The notes: generated by a model not told the origin, from the letters alone. A stretch of 64,000 nt of DNA from Leuconostoc pseudomesenteroides KCTC 3652 (GCF_014634745.1 NZ_BMBP01000007.1:37433-101432), one strand, 5' to 3'. Positions 37,582 through 47,191 are shown, numbered from the stretch's first letter. Translations and numbers: made by a program.

Positions 37582-38749
37582 GTTAGATTATGAAACAACC
37601 ACGGGTGTTGATTTAGTAGCGTTTCGACAAGAATTAGAATTAACCCAGGCGCAAATGGCATTATTTTTGAACGTGTCGCGCCCCACTTATATCAACAAAA
37701 TTGAACGTAGTGATGAGGTGATTGCCAGGCTATTAAATGCAGATCAACGTCATACGCTAAGAGTGTTGTTGAATGCAGACGGCATGAGCTTATGGCTGGA
37801 TTATTTAAGTATTTCGTTTAAAATGCGTACTGCGGAATGGTTAGTCAAGACGCTTTTACAGTCGGGATATGATTTATTTATTCAACGTGACGGTGGACGT
37901 TTTGGCTATTCAATTACCTACGCTTTTGCAGGTCAAGCATTTATCACCGTGTATGGCAAAAAAGACGCGCCAGAAAGTTTGATCACGGTATCAGGGCAAG
38001 GCATACGTATTTTGGAAAACATGCTCATGCAACAAGATAGAAATATCTTTGATTTTCTAAGCCTTGCTTTGGATAACGGTGGTCATGTGACACGAATTGA
38101 TTATGCTTTTAACGATATGGAACGAATTTTTAATATTTTTGATCTCTACAAGATTGTTGAAGCTAAGCGCTACACGCAAAAATTTAGAAGTGAGCCAACC
38201 TTTATCGGTAATGGTCAATCAGGTGGTGCAACCATGTATTTTGGTTCGCGCAGTGGTCAAGTTTTCTTTCGTTTTTATGAAAAAGACAAGGAACAGGCGA
38301 CCAAAAGACATATTCCACATGAAGAAATTGGCATAAAAAATCGTTATGAAATTGAATTAAAGCAGGATCGTGCACAAACACTAGCCCAGCACCTTGTCGA
38401 AAAACGTAAAGTCGGACCCGAATTATTTGCCTACTTTCAAGAATACGTTAGATTCTATGATGTGCCCGTTGATAAAATGGCGCAGAAAGAGATTGATAAG
38501 TTACAGCAATGGGCGCCATGGCGTGCCTTTTTGCAACAGGCTAGTGTCGTTGAGTATGTTGCGCAACCAGTCGATTTATCTATGGCGCGTTCGCTTGATT
38601 GGTTTATTACACAAGTTGCACCAACGTTAAAAGCCTTGATCCTATATTTTGGTCAAGAAACGATAGATGAAATTATTGACGACGCAGAATTAAGTCCGCG
38701 TCAAAAGAAATTATTGTCAGTTGCCGAAAAGGTCAACTTACCTTTTTAA
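37562..38749 (+). CDS. MobT-family relaxase / replication initiator (Orf20/NicK-like)
   Basis: 395 residues: an N-terminal XRE helix-turn-helix (LELTQAQMALFLNVSRPTYI) and a Rep_trans domain related to rolling-circle initiators, with the VTRIDYAFND metal/strand motif and a later GSRSGQVFFRFYEKDKE segment with the likely active-site Tyr. It should nick oriT (37070-37096) and start both transfer and rolling-circle replication. Tn916 Orf20 and ICEBs1 NicK have the same position. Confidence 0.88.
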   Translation: MSEKYFKLDYETTTGVDLVAFRQELELTQAQMALFLNVSRPTYINKIERSDEVIARLLNADQRHTLRVLLNADGMSLWLDYLSISFKMRTAEWLVKTLLQSGYDLFIQRDGGRFGYSITYAFAGQAFITVYGKKDAPESLITVSGQGIRILENMLMQQDRNIFDFLSLALDNGGHVTRIDYAFNDMERIFNIFDLYKIVEAKRYTQKFRSEPTFIGNGQSGGATMYFGSRSGQVFFRFYEKDKEQATKRHIPHEEIGIKNRYEIELKQDRAQTLAQHLVEKRKVGPELFAYFQEYVRFYDVPVDKMAQKEIDKLQQWAPWRAFLQQASVVEYVAQPVDLSMARSLDWFITQVAPTLKALILYFGQETIDEIIDDAELSPRQKKLLSVAEKVNLPF

Positions 38750-38774
38750 AAGTTAAAAATTGGAGGACACACAG

Positions 38775-39074
38775 ATGTCAGAACAAGGAACACAATTCAA
38801 AAAAGCACTTAGCGCTACTGCAACAGAAGTCGCTAATTTTAAGGCATTATCAAAAATTGAAGACGGTAATTTATATGCTGCTGTGAACAAGGCTAAAGAA
38901 ATCATGGAAAATGATCCAAAGTGGAGTGATTTAATTGGTGATGACCTTGCTAGCCTACGTCGTAACTTGTCTGTGTTGAACAAGCAATATAAGTCATTGC
39001 CAAAGGTGGCGGACAACGTCATCAATTTAGCCGAAGACATTACGCAAAAAGTAGATCGTTTCGGAGGTATGTAA
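38775..39074 (+). CDS. small acidic/helical ICE protein
   Basis: 99 residues from ATG 38775, 7 bases after GGAGGA. The product is helical and soluble, with LRRNLSVLNKQYKSLPK and a final DITQKVDRFGGM. It lies between the relaxase and the TcpC-like gene, where Tn916 relatives also carry small unconserved genes. Function unknown. Confidence 0.65.
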   Translation: MSEQGTQFKKALSATATEVANFKALSKIEDGNLYAAVNKAKEIMENDPKWSDLIGDDLASLRRNLSVLNKQYKSLPKVADNVINLAEDITQKVDRFGGM

Positions 39075-39078
39075 TTTT

Positions 39079-40050
39079 GTGCTAGATAAATTAAAAGCGT
39101 TAAAAAAAGGTTATGTGAAATCCCATGATAAACCAGATCAATCATTACCTTATGCCAAAGTCCAAAAACGGGGCAAGTGGATTAGGCGTTTTGTTAAAAT
39201 TGCCCTGGTGTTAGTTGGTTTGAGTGGTGCAATTGCTTTTATTAAAGCTAGTAATGTGAGCCAAACTAATCATCAGTTGATTGCTAAGATGAAAACGTAT
39301 GATGACAAGCTAGAAAAGGCTAGTATGGGACAAAGTGTTTATTCACCTAGTCTTAATCGTTATGCACAAGTTTTTTTTCAAACCTATTTCACGCAGTCAG
39401 ATAATGATGATGATAAGCAAAAACGTTTGAAAGCCTTAAAAAAGTATTTTGCCACTAATATCAGTAGCACAATTTATGATAATCAGGACGCACAAAAAGA
39501 GACGTATGTGGGATCCAGATTATTAAATACGTTTACCAAAAATGACGTGAAGATTGCACAGTATCAAGTTGGCTATACAGTTGGCAACGATAAAAATACA
39601 ATGATTCGCGTTTTTAATTTGCCTTTTGCTCAAAAAGCAGGGCAGTACACTGTTTTGGCGTTACCTTATGCCACAACCGAACAAGATATTGTCGGACATG
39701 TTGGCAAGATTGATCAAGATGATACCAATAATGCCACTTTGGCAAGCAGTGATAAAGTTCAAGCCTTTGTCAAAGCCTTTAGTGAGAAGTATGTGAGTTC
39801 AAAAGCTAGTGATATGTCCTTAATCATGAAAGAGCCAGAGGGACTAGAGGGACAATACGCCGTTAAGAGTATTGATCAAGTCAACGTTTCAGGTTCTAAG
39901 AATAGCATGAACATTAAGTATCTTTTGACATTAACAGACACCGAGACAAAGCTTGAACATTCAGAACAGATTACCTTGACCGTTTCTCCAAAGGGATCAA
40001 TTTATTATGTGGTTAAGATGATCCATACACAAGGCGGTCTACTAAATTAA
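39079..40050 (+). CDS. TcpC/ConC-like conjugation protein (VirB8-type)
   Basis: 323 residues from a GTG start. Basic N-terminus, one membrane helix at about 37-56 (FVKIALVLVGLSGAIAF), and then two NTF2-like domains as in TcpC and Tn916 Orf13: RYAQVFFQTYFT... in the first and DKVQAFVKAFSEKY... in the second. It should be a bitopic, outward-facing part of the transfer channel. Confidence 0.82.
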   Translation: MLDKLKALKKGYVKSHDKPDQSLPYAKVQKRGKWIRRFVKIALVLVGLSGAIAFIKASNVSQTNHQLIAKMKTYDDKLEKASMGQSVYSPSLNRYAQVFFQTYFTQSDNDDDKQKRLKALKKYFATNISSTIYDNQDAQKETYVGSRLLNTFTKNDVKIAQYQVGYTVGNDKNTMIRVFNLPFAQKAGQYTVLALPYATTEQDIVGHVGKIDQDDTNNATLASSDKVQAFVKAFSEKYVSSKASDMSLIMKEPEGLEGQYAVKSIDQVNVSGSKNSMNIKYLLTLTDTETKLEHSEQITLTVSPKGSIYYVVKMIHTQGGLLN

Positions 40051-40059
40051 GAGGAGGTT

Positions 40060-40326
40060 ATGATGAAAGCAATCGTAACAAATTTTATGTTTCAAATTCC
40101 CACGGGATCTATCAGCTTTACGGGTCTTCAATCAGAAGTAGCTGGTTGGGTATCAGCGTTTATTGCAATGGGTATTATGTATTTAGTTGTCAGACACTTT
40201 ATAAAAGGGTCAATTGGACAAATGATAGTCAGCCTTGCTGTTGGTGGTTTGGTCTACTTCGTTGTTAAAAGTCCAGATACTGTCCTTAATTCTATTGGCG
40301 GTATCTTTAAAAATATATTTGGTTAA
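40060..40326 (+). CDS. TcpD-like small membrane protein
   Basis: 88 residues with two membrane helices (about 27-45 and 55-72) and a C-terminal amphipathic stretch. GAGGAGG precedes two ATG codons (40060, 40063). Position between TcpC- and TcpE-like genes and its size fit TcpD family proteins. Confidence 0.7.
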   Translation: MMKAIVTNFMFQIPTGSISFTGLQSEVAGWVSAFIAMGIMYLVVRHFIKGSIGQMIVSLAVGGLVYFVVKSPDTVLNSIGGIFKNIFG

Positions 40327-40327
40327 T

Positions 40328-40762
40328 ATGGCAGAAGTTTATAACTATCAAAAGGCGTTGAAGCAAGATATTGTCATTCGCAAAATTTCAGATGAATATA
40401 GCTTACCTGTTGGGATTAGTTTGAAACCAGCCATTATATTTTTTTCTTCAGTCGTTGTTATTTATCTTATTTTTCACGTACCATTGCAAGCCTTTTATCA
40501 TGCTAACTCTGACTTAGGTAAATTAGTTTATGTGGGCGCATATATTGCGATGCCTGTTGGGATTGTCTCTTTATCAAACAGAGTTAAGCCTGACGGCTTA
40601 GGATTAGTGCAGTATGCTATTTCAATTGTGACATTTGGTGTTAAAAAAATTCTAAGTCGGACAGTTTATTATCATGATCGTGTCTTGCCAACTGGTTATT
40701 TTGAAGCTAGTCACATGGCAGATACACCAATTATTGTTGAAAAATCTAAAAGTCATGATTGA
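40328..40762 (+). CDS. TcpE-like conjugation membrane protein
   Basis: 144 residues from ATG 40328, just after the previous stop. Two membrane helices (about 32-50 and 65-82) are followed by a cytoplasmic domain with YAISIVTFGVKKILSRTVYY. This fits TcpE (Tn916 Orf17), which helps place the VirB4-like ATPase. That ATPase gene comes only later, at 44669, because adhesin and ArdA genes intervene. Confidence 0.75.
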   Translation: MAEVYNYQKALKQDIVIRKISDEYSLPVGISLKPAIIFFSSVVVIYLIFHVPLQAFYHANSDLGKLVYVGAYIAMPVGIVSLSNRVKPDGLGLVQYAISIVTFGVKKILSRTVYYHDRVLPTGYFEASHMADTPIIVEKSKSHD

Positions 40763-40773
40763 CGTTAAAAATC

Positions 40774-40819
40774 AGAAAGGATAAGCGCAAAAATGGGCGC
40801 TTTTTATTTATAAAAAATT
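40774..40819 (+). promoter_or_regulatory. terminator-like hairpin and leader before the adhesin
   Basis: AGAAAGGA (40774-40781) is followed by a stem AAGCGC / GCGCTT (40783-40802) with T residues. Inside the loop an ATG (40792) opens a six-codon frame. The adhesin ATG at 40820 has no ribosome binding site of its own. The hairpin may be an attenuator of read-through from the transfer genes. Confidence 0.5.
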
Positions 40820-42586
40820 ATGGAAAATTCAAAGACGTACAAGTTATACAAATCAGGTAAGTTGTGGGTAATCGGAGCTGTTGCGGTAGCTGGTGTTGCT
40901 GTGAGTGCTAATACCACACAAGTAAATGCTGACACAGTTGCAAACACTGACGCACAAGCCGTGCAAACAACTGATACAGCACAAGATGATAAGCAAGTGC
41001 AATTGACTGCTTCATCAACTGATCAGAGTAAAACTGATGATACGGCTAAGGCTGATACAGTTTCATCAACTGCTGAAAAAAGCACGGTGCCGACAACGGC
41101 TGGTTCAAGTGTGACACAAGACCAAGCAAAAGATAGTGTCGATAAGGCACAAGATACTGTTAAGAATGACGCAGATACAGCTTCAAAAGCTGGCGTTGAT
41201 GTGACCACTGGTAAGACAACTGATGTCACAATCAATGATGACAACGCTTCATCAAAAACAAATGAAGTGCTATCTGATTTGAATAAGCAAGACCAAGCGG
41301 TCAAAGATGCCACGGCAAAACAACAAGCAAACGCTCAGGCTTATCAAACGGCAACTACAGAACAAACAGATGCCACGGCAAAGGGGCAAGCCGATTTAGA
41401 TAAGTCTACATCTGATTTAGATAAGCAGGTTGATGCCACACAAAAGGCTGGTATTGAAGTTAGTGTTGAAGTTTCAAAGACTGCTCCAGAATACAAGTCA
41501 TTGAAAGGCCTAGCGGGTCAAGATATGTTAGATGCAATGGCTTATAACATTGATTTGTACAATAAAGCGATTGCGGATGGTGTCGCAACACAAAATCAAG
41601 ATGCCCAAACTTTGGCTAATTTGACCGCTGAATATCAAAAGCAAGTCGCAGATTATCAATCCAAAAAGGCAGCCGTTGATAAGGCAAACGCTGATAAAAA
41701 AGCAGCCTATGATAAGGCAGTGGCAGAGTTTGAAAAAGCGGTTAATACCGAAATTAGTATGAGTGCTAAGACACAAACTGATGCATCAAGTGGTCAATAC
41801 AAAACCTTTATGACTTCTACTGTTAATCAAAAGACAGGGGAATTCACGCTTGAACATGATATGAATGACGGTGTGCATGTGATTGGTCATGGTGTGCTAA
41901 AGGGTAAGGTCAATTGGAAAGTTGTTGCCAATGGGGACGGTTCAGAAACAATCACCGTTTCATCAATTGAGTTGTACTCATACACCTATACAAACTATTA
42001 TCAAAACTCGGCTGTTAACCAAAACATTAACTTCCATGTTTATGATTTGAACGGTAAGGAACTGTTCTCTGTTTATCATAACGGAAATACAACCTTTACC
42101 AAGAACATCAATACCACGACTGCGATTAACAAGACGTTTACATTAGCACCTAATGCGACAAGTTCGGCTATTCAATTCTTAACAGTTGATGATAACTGGA
42201 TTTGGAATACACATGGTCAAGTTGAATGGCAAATTAAAAACACTAATGTGACGCCAAAGTCACCTGATTATGAACAAGAGCCAACGGCGCCAGTTGCCCC
42301 AAAGGCAAGCGTTCATAAGATTACCGTAGCTGATATGCCAACGGCTGATAAGCCACAGGTACAAAAAGTTGAGGTGCATTATTACAACATCACAAAGACA
42401 CCTAAGGTTGAAAAGACAGTATCGCCTGCAACACCAGCCACACCAAAGGCAGTTGAGACGGCAAGTATTTTGCCACATACCAATGCTAAAGAGCAAGGTA
42501 GCGGTGCAGTATTAGGTATTATGGCAAGTATTGCTAGTCTGGGTTTGCTTGGTGCAATTAGCAAGAAGTTTAAGAAACAAAACTAA
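40820..42586 (+). CDS. KxYKxGKxW-signal surface adhesin of the antigen I/II / PrgB type
   Basis: 588 residues. The N-terminus KTYKLYKSGKLWVIGAVAVA is the KxYKxGKxW signal used by accessory-Sec adhesins, with cleavage near NADTV. Next come an Asp/Thr/Ala-rich coiled part (about 90-315) with A-repeat-like DYQSKKAAVDKANADKKAAY, a beta-rich domain like GbpC/Spa (about 315-475), a proline-rich stretch and a wall-sorting end: LPHTN, hydrophobic helix and KKFKKQN tail. It probably aggregates donor and recipient cells, as PrgB does on pCF10. The sorting motif has Asn in place of Gly. No SecA2/Y2 gene is in the window. Confidence 0.8.
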   Translation: MENSKTYKLYKSGKLWVIGAVAVAGVAVSANTTQVNADTVANTDAQAVQTTDTAQDDKQVQLTASSTDQSKTDDTAKADTVSSTAEKSTVPTTAGSSVTQDQAKDSVDKAQDTVKNDADTASKAGVDVTTGKTTDVTINDDNASSKTNEVLSDLNKQDQAVKDATAKQQANAQAYQTATTEQTDATAKGQADLDKSTSDLDKQVDATQKAGIEVSVEVSKTAPEYKSLKGLAGQDMLDAMAYNIDLYNKAIADGVATQNQDAQTLANLTAEYQKQVADYQSKKAAVDKANADKKAAYDKAVAEFEKAVNTEISMSAKTQTDASSGQYKTFMTSTVNQKTGEFTLEHDMNDGVHVIGHGVLKGKVNWKVVANGDGSETITVSSIELYSYTYTNYYQNSAVNQNINFHVYDLNGKELFSVYHNGNTTFTKNINTTTAINKTFTLAPNATSSAIQFLTVDDNWIWNTHGQVEWQIKNTNVTPKSPDYEQEPTAPVAPKASVHKITVADMPTADKPQVQKVEVHYYNITKTPKVEKTVSPATPATPKAVETASILPHTNAKEQGSGAVLGIMASIASLGLLGAISKKFKKQN

Positions 42587-42677
42587 TTAGATTAACTGCT
42601 GGTCGTGACGTTATCACAGAATATAACCAAATGGGGTGTGAAGCCCAATCATATTAAATTGTTAGGAGACAATATTC

Positions 42678-43562
42678 ATGTTGCAGAAACAACTTTTAAT
42701 CGCAGGTTCAGTGCTTGGTGCTTTAGCATTAGGTTATCAAGCAGTCAACGCTGATACTGTACCAACAACTGATACTAGTACAGCACAATCAGTACAAGCC
42801 ACTGCTACTGTATTGCCACAAGTAAAAGCAGTCGCCTTAACGGCCAGTGTTGATCCAGTGGCAAGTGCGACATCATCAAGTGATAATTTTTGCGATAATG
42901 ATGATAGTAATTTGCCAGGTGGCGACACAGGTTCAAGCTCATCATCAGATAATGGTAGCTCAAATTCATCAAGTGACAATAGTGGCACTGATACACCAAC
43001 GCCAACACCAGGTGATGATAATGACAACGGTTCAACACTGCCAGATGATAATAGTGGATCGAGTTCATCAAGTGATAATGGGGGTTCATCATCAGACAAT
43101 GGTGGATCGAATTCATCAAGTGATCAAGGTGGCTCATCATCAAATAATGGTGGGACAGATAATTCAAACGCTGGTGGATCGAGTTCATCAAGCGATAACA
43201 ACACAGTACCTTTGACACCGACAACACCTGATAAGAATGATAATGGTGAAACTAATCATGTGAAACCAGTTGATGTCACACCCGATAGCTCTGGTAACGT
43301 TGTGTCAGTCCCAACACAAGTCGCTAGTGTTCCTAGTGTCGCCCGTGCTGTGGAAGCCTATAATCAAGCGCTAACAGCTAATGATAAAGACGCTAGCAAT
43401 GATAAGGTAGTTGAAGCAAAGCAAAAGCTAGATGACGCTGTTGCTAAAGCTTTACCAGAAACACATGCTACACAAGCAAAATCGTCAATTGGTATTTTAA
43501 GTGCTGTTTCAGGCGTTTTGGCAATGACAGGCGCATTGATATTCAAACGTTTTAAAAATTGA
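42678..43562 (+). CDS. low-complexity cell-wall-anchored protein
   Basis: 294 residues: signal peptide (cleavage near VNADTV), an Asp/Ser/Gly/Asn stalk (about 70-180), a helical segment, and an LPETH motif followed by a membrane helix and KRFKN. It has the layout of a wall-anchored spacer protein such as PrgC. As in the previous gene the fifth residue of the sorting motif is not Gly. The stalk codons are repetitive (GATAAT, TCATCA), so copy number may vary between strains. Confidence 0.72.
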   Translation: MLQKQLLIAGSVLGALALGYQAVNADTVPTTDTSTAQSVQATATVLPQVKAVALTASVDPVASATSSSDNFCDNDDSNLPGGDTGSSSSSDNGSSNSSSDNSGTDTPTPTPGDDNDNGSTLPDDNSGSSSSSDNGGSSSDNGGSNSSSDQGGSSSNNGGTDNSNAGGSSSSSDNNTVPLTPTTPDKNDNGETNHVKPVDVTPDSSGNVVSVPTQVASVPSVARAVEAYNQALTANDKDASNDKVVEAKQKLDDAVAKALPETHATQAKSSIGILSAVSGVLAMTGALIFKRFKN

Positions 43563-43593
43563 TGAGTTCGCACCTAAAGGGGGTGTTTTTTTA

Positions 43594-44115
43594 ATGATTA
43601 AGTTTAGTGAAATTAAAATATTTGTTGGTGCTGTGAATGTGCCGTCTCTTGGTCAGTGGTTTACATTGCCAGTGGCACCTAGTCGGGTAACACAAGTTTT
43701 AACTGAAAAAGGCGCGATTGGATCAGATACTGGTAACGAAGAAATCATGATTAGTGATTATGAAGCACCATTTAAAATAGATCCTTATGAGTCGATTGTT
43801 AAGCTCAATAACATTGTTGTGAGTGCCAAAAGAGCTGTTGAAAATGGTGTTGATGAAAAAACTCTAGCTGATTTATATGATCAAGGGTTAGTTTTACTTG
43901 ACAACACAATTGATAATCAAGTTGAGAATTTAATGATTATTAAGGCAGAAGATGAAGATGACTTAGCCAACGAAGTGATCGCAAGGCGTGGTGGTGTTGG
44001 TCAACTATCCAATGATGAGATTGAGACCTACTTTGACTTTAAGAAGTACGGACATGATCTTATTTTGGGTGGTGATTTCGCGAAGCTACCTCATGGCGAT
44101 TATGTAGAGTTGTAG
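43594..44115 (+). CDS. ArdA-like antirestriction protein
   Basis: 173 residues, very acidic. The order VPSLGQWFTLPV, EIMISDYEAPFKIDPYESI, LNNI and the C-terminal FDFKKYGHDL...GDY match ArdA, the DNA mimic that blocks type I restriction enzymes (Tn916 Orf18). It helps the element survive on entry to a new cell. A strong AAAGGGGGTG precedes the start. It sits ahead of the VirB4-like gene as in Tn916. Confidence 0.8.
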   Translation: MIKFSEIKIFVGAVNVPSLGQWFTLPVAPSRVTQVLTEKGAIGSDTGNEEIMISDYEAPFKIDPYESIVKLNNIVVSAKRAVENGVDEKTLADLYDQGLVLLDNTIDNQVENLMIIKAEDEDDLANEVIARRGGVGQLSNDEIETYFDFKKYGHDLILGGDFAKLPHGDYVEL

Positions 44116-44306
44116 TGTTAGTTGCTGAATTTAAAGCGATTTATAATGCTTATCTCTATGACCTTAATGTCACTGATATTAAGTGGACGTATCTCAAAAC
44201 TACCCTTGAATTGCGCTATTTTGATGCGAACGGTTTAATTCAAATCAGGTGGCGCATTAAGAATGGTTTTGTGTTGGAAGATACAAGAAGAGTAATTGTT
44301 TACTAA
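44115..44306 (+). CDS. small protein after ArdA
   Basis: 63 residues from a GTG that overlaps the ArdA stop. It is rich in aromatic residues and beta strands (YLYDLNVTDIKWTYLKTTLELRYF is its core, residues about 13-36). A terminator hairpin follows. Function unknown. Confidence 0.6.
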   Translation: MLVAEFKAIYNAYLYDLNVTDIKWTYLKTTLELRYFDANGLIQIRWRIKNGFVLEDTRRVIVY

Positions 44307-44310
44307 AAAA

Positions 44311-44640
44311 GACCACTGATGATGAGGTCAGTGGTCAAAATTGGGTAAGAAAAGTTAGCATTATATTTTGTAAAACGAAAAGAGAGCTGCTTACCCAACA
44401 GAAACGATTATACACCTAAATAGAGAAAATAATCACATGAGTTAATGTCATTAAAAAAACTACTGTTGATGCGACAACAGTAGTTAAGTTAGTTAAGTCA
44501 TTGGATGATGAAAACGTCATATATTCATAAAAGGAAGATTTCATATATTTTTGAGCGTTGCTGACAAACTTAACTAACTGATTTATATTATAACGCTATT
44601 GTCAATTGAAGATACTACAAAGCTTTGACTTTGTAGGTAC
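44311..44640 (+). promoter_or_regulatory. stem-loop-rich leader of the VirB4-like gene
   Basis: No gene in about 360 bases, but at least five inverted repeats: GACCACTGA/TCAGTGGTC (44311-44336), TTGGGTAAG/CTTACCCAA (44341-44398), ACTACTGTTG/CAACAGTAGT (about 44459-44484, with an A tract on its left), AGTTAGTTAAGT/ACTTAACTAACT (44487-44579) and CTACAAAG/CTTTGTAG (44615-44636). Terminator, attenuator or an RNA gene are all possible. Confidence 0.55.
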
Positions 44641-44668
44641 ATAACAAATAAAAAATAAGGAGACATCA

Positions 44669-47191
44669 ATGAAACTAGCAGTACCATTTAAAGCCGTGAA
44701 AGATAATATTTTATCAACCCAGGACAATGAAGCCTGGGCATATTTCAATATTGAAGCACTAAGTATTTCAGATAATGATGAGGCCGGTATTTCTAAACGA
44801 CAAACACAATTGAGTCTGTTATTTGATCGGCTCGCTGATTTTGAAGATTTTGAATTACGTCTTTATAATCGTGATTTGGATTTAGTCAATCGTTATAAAG
44901 AATTGCAACCGTCTTTAGCAACCGATATGGGTGAGACACCTGTTCAAATGATTGTAGATGAAATTAGTGCCATTACGGCTACTGGTGTGTCACAGACAAT
45001 TGAGCGTTTTGTTTTGGGTATCAAATTACATAATCAAAATTCTGGTAAAGTGATTAAACAAGCCACTAATGCTATGAATAACTTTGTAGATGAGTTGGCT
45101 GGTTGGTTTAATTATGAAAAGCCATTTGATGAAAAACTGTTTGATTATTTTAGACCGAGTGAAAAACAGGCTTATGAAAAAGTTAGCTATTTGGATCATA
45201 CCAGGCGTTTGACCACTGATGAATTAGTTCATTTAATGCGTAATAACTTTATCCAGGGACAGCTACATGATTTTAGAAAAGTCGGACAAGAACGTGATAT
45301 TGTCAAATTAAGTGATACTGTGATTGATGACGGGGCAGTGAGTGGCTACGTTAAATTGGTTAATGATGATAATGTGCGCTATGTTGCCAAATTAGTGTTA
45401 TCGACAACGCCAGAAAACATCACAGGGTTTCATTTATTCCGCTTGGTACAAAATATGAGTTATCCAATCGACATCAATTTGAAAGCTCATTATTATAAGT
45501 CAGAGGGTATTTATGGCTTATCGGTTCGTGCTGGTCAATCGTTAAAGACTGCTAGTAATAATGTGAAAGAGCGTTATCAAGCGGAGGGATTTTCTTCTAG
45601 TAAAGATGACAATACGGTTGAAATAGCCGAAGTGCTAAACGATCACATTTCAGAAAAGAAAAACTTTTTTTCAACCTTAGTCACATTTACGGTATCAGCG
45701 GAAGATATTGAAACGCTACATGATCGTGTTGATAATTTAATCGAGTTTTTTAAGAGTATGGACGTGATTATTGTGAAACCAATTGGTGAACAAAAACGTC
45801 TTTTCTATTACGATTTAATGGGTTCTGATGTGTCCCAAAACCGTTATTGGGTGCAATTATTGACCAGTGAGGGTATCGGTGAGTTGTTGTTTGCGGTCAA
45901 TCAGCAAGTTGGTAGTAACATTGGCTTTTATATTGGACGTGGTGCGCCAAAAACAGTTGCCAATAGTACTCAGGACGCATTAGACAGTTCAAAGCGCTTG
46001 GTCTTTTTTAATCCGTTGATTACCAACGAAATTTTAGACGGATCGACTAGCACAACAAGCCCTAATATTATGATTACGGGTAAGACAGGTAGAGGAAAGT
46101 CTTACCTCACTAAAATTATTTTGAAAATTATTCAACTTTCAAATGCCAAAGCAATCTACTTTGATCCTAAGCAGGAAATGCGTAAATGGTATTCAGCAGT
46201 ATTAAATGATCAGACCTTTAAAGCAGATTATCCAGATGAATATACATTATTGAATAATGTGCGTTTTGTGACGCTTGATGTCTCTGATAAAACAAATTAT
46301 GGTGTTTTGGATCCCTTTATTGTGATTGATGTGCGTCATACAATGGGACAAACACAGTCGGGTGAAGAAAGCTTAAAGGCTACGGTACAAGAAATTTTTA
46401 AGCAAATTTACCGTGATTATGGTTCCTTAATTGCGGAAACAGAATTAGATCTTGCCATTAATAAAATTATTCAAAAGCGACAAGCTGGTGAAACCGTTGG
46501 TATGTTAGATGTCATTGAAGAATTAGCCCAAAATGAAGATGACGACGTGAAACATTTAGCTAAGTTTTTATCAGGTAAGGTTACTCGTAGCTCATTATCT
46601 CTAGTCTTTTCACATGGTGAAAGTGAGGGCTTGAAGTTAAACAATCGGATTACCATTCTTGAAACAGCAGGATTAACTTTGCCACGACACGACAAAGCCA
46701 AACAGGATTACACCGAATTTGAGGTAGCAAGTATGATTATGATGACGGTGTTAGGGGTTTTTAGTCGGACGTTTGCGACACGGGATTATGATGAAAAAAC
46801 GGTTGAAATATTTGATGAAGCTTGGACGTTTACAACGTCTGATATTGGTAGTCGTATTTTTAATGAAATGGCACGTATTGGACGTTCTGCCAATAACTTG
46901 TTAATTCCAGTGACACAATCAGTTCATGATGTTAAAAGTGATAATTTTGGTGTTTTATTTGCCTTTGATGAGGATAAGGAACAGCCAGATATTTTACAAC
47001 ATGTTGGTTTGGCAGTTAATGATGACAACATCAAAGAATTAGGCAATATGGTCATGGGACAGTGTTTCATGAAAGATATTTATGGACGGGTTGAAAAAAT
47101 AACGGTTGATGAGCCATTGGTTGCTATGCAACGTGCCTATCAGACAGTTAAAGCTGGTGACATGGCACAAGCCGAAAAAGCTTATCGCTAA
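44669..47191 (+). CDS. VirB4-like conjugation ATPase (TcpF/ConE/Orf16-like)
   Basis: 840 residues; N-terminal VirB4-like domain and C-terminal AAA+ ATPase with Walker A MITGKTGRGKSYLTK (near residue 470), Walker B EIFDEAWTF and the motif LIPVTQSVHDV. It powers assembly of, and transport through, the transfer channel. AAGGAG lies before the ATG. It is followed at 47224 by an IS3 insertion, which does not disrupt it. Confidence 0.92.
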   Translation: MKLAVPFKAVKDNILSTQDNEAWAYFNIEALSISDNDEAGISKRQTQLSLLFDRLADFEDFELRLYNRDLDLVNRYKELQPSLATDMGETPVQMIVDEISAITATGVSQTIERFVLGIKLHNQNSGKVIKQATNAMNNFVDELAGWFNYEKPFDEKLFDYFRPSEKQAYEKVSYLDHTRRLTTDELVHLMRNNFIQGQLHDFRKVGQERDIVKLSDTVIDDGAVSGYVKLVNDDNVRYVAKLVLSTTPENITGFHLFRLVQNMSYPIDINLKAHYYKSEGIYGLSVRAGQSLKTASNNVKERYQAEGFSSSKDDNTVEIAEVLNDHISEKKNFFSTLVTFTVSAEDIETLHDRVDNLIEFFKSMDVIIVKPIGEQKRLFYYDLMGSDVSQNRYWVQLLTSEGIGELLFAVNQQVGSNIGFYIGRGAPKTVANSTQDALDSSKRLVFFNPLITNEILDGSTSTTSPNIMITGKTGRGKSYLTKIILKIIQLSNAKAIYFDPKQEMRKWYSAVLNDQTFKADYPDEYTLLNNVRFVTLDVSDKTNYGVLDPFIVIDVRHTMGQTQSGEESLKATVQEIFKQIYRDYGSLIAETELDLAINKIIQKRQAGETVGMLDVIEELAQNEDDDVKHLAKFLSGKVTRSSLSLVFSHGESEGLKLNNRITILETAGLTLPRHDKAKQDYTEFEVASMIMMTVLGVFSRTFATRDYDEKTVEIFDEAWTFTTSDIGSRIFNEMARIGRSANNLLIPVTQSVHDVKSDNFGVLFAFDEDKEQPDILQHVGLAVNDDNIKELGNMVMGQCFMKDIYGRVEKITVDEPLVAMQRAYQTVKAGDMAQAEKAYR

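Noticed and set aside
42737..43227. Minus- and other-frame ORFs opposite the Asp/Ser stalk gene
   Set aside because: They are low-complexity shadows of the repeated GATAAT/TCATCA codons.
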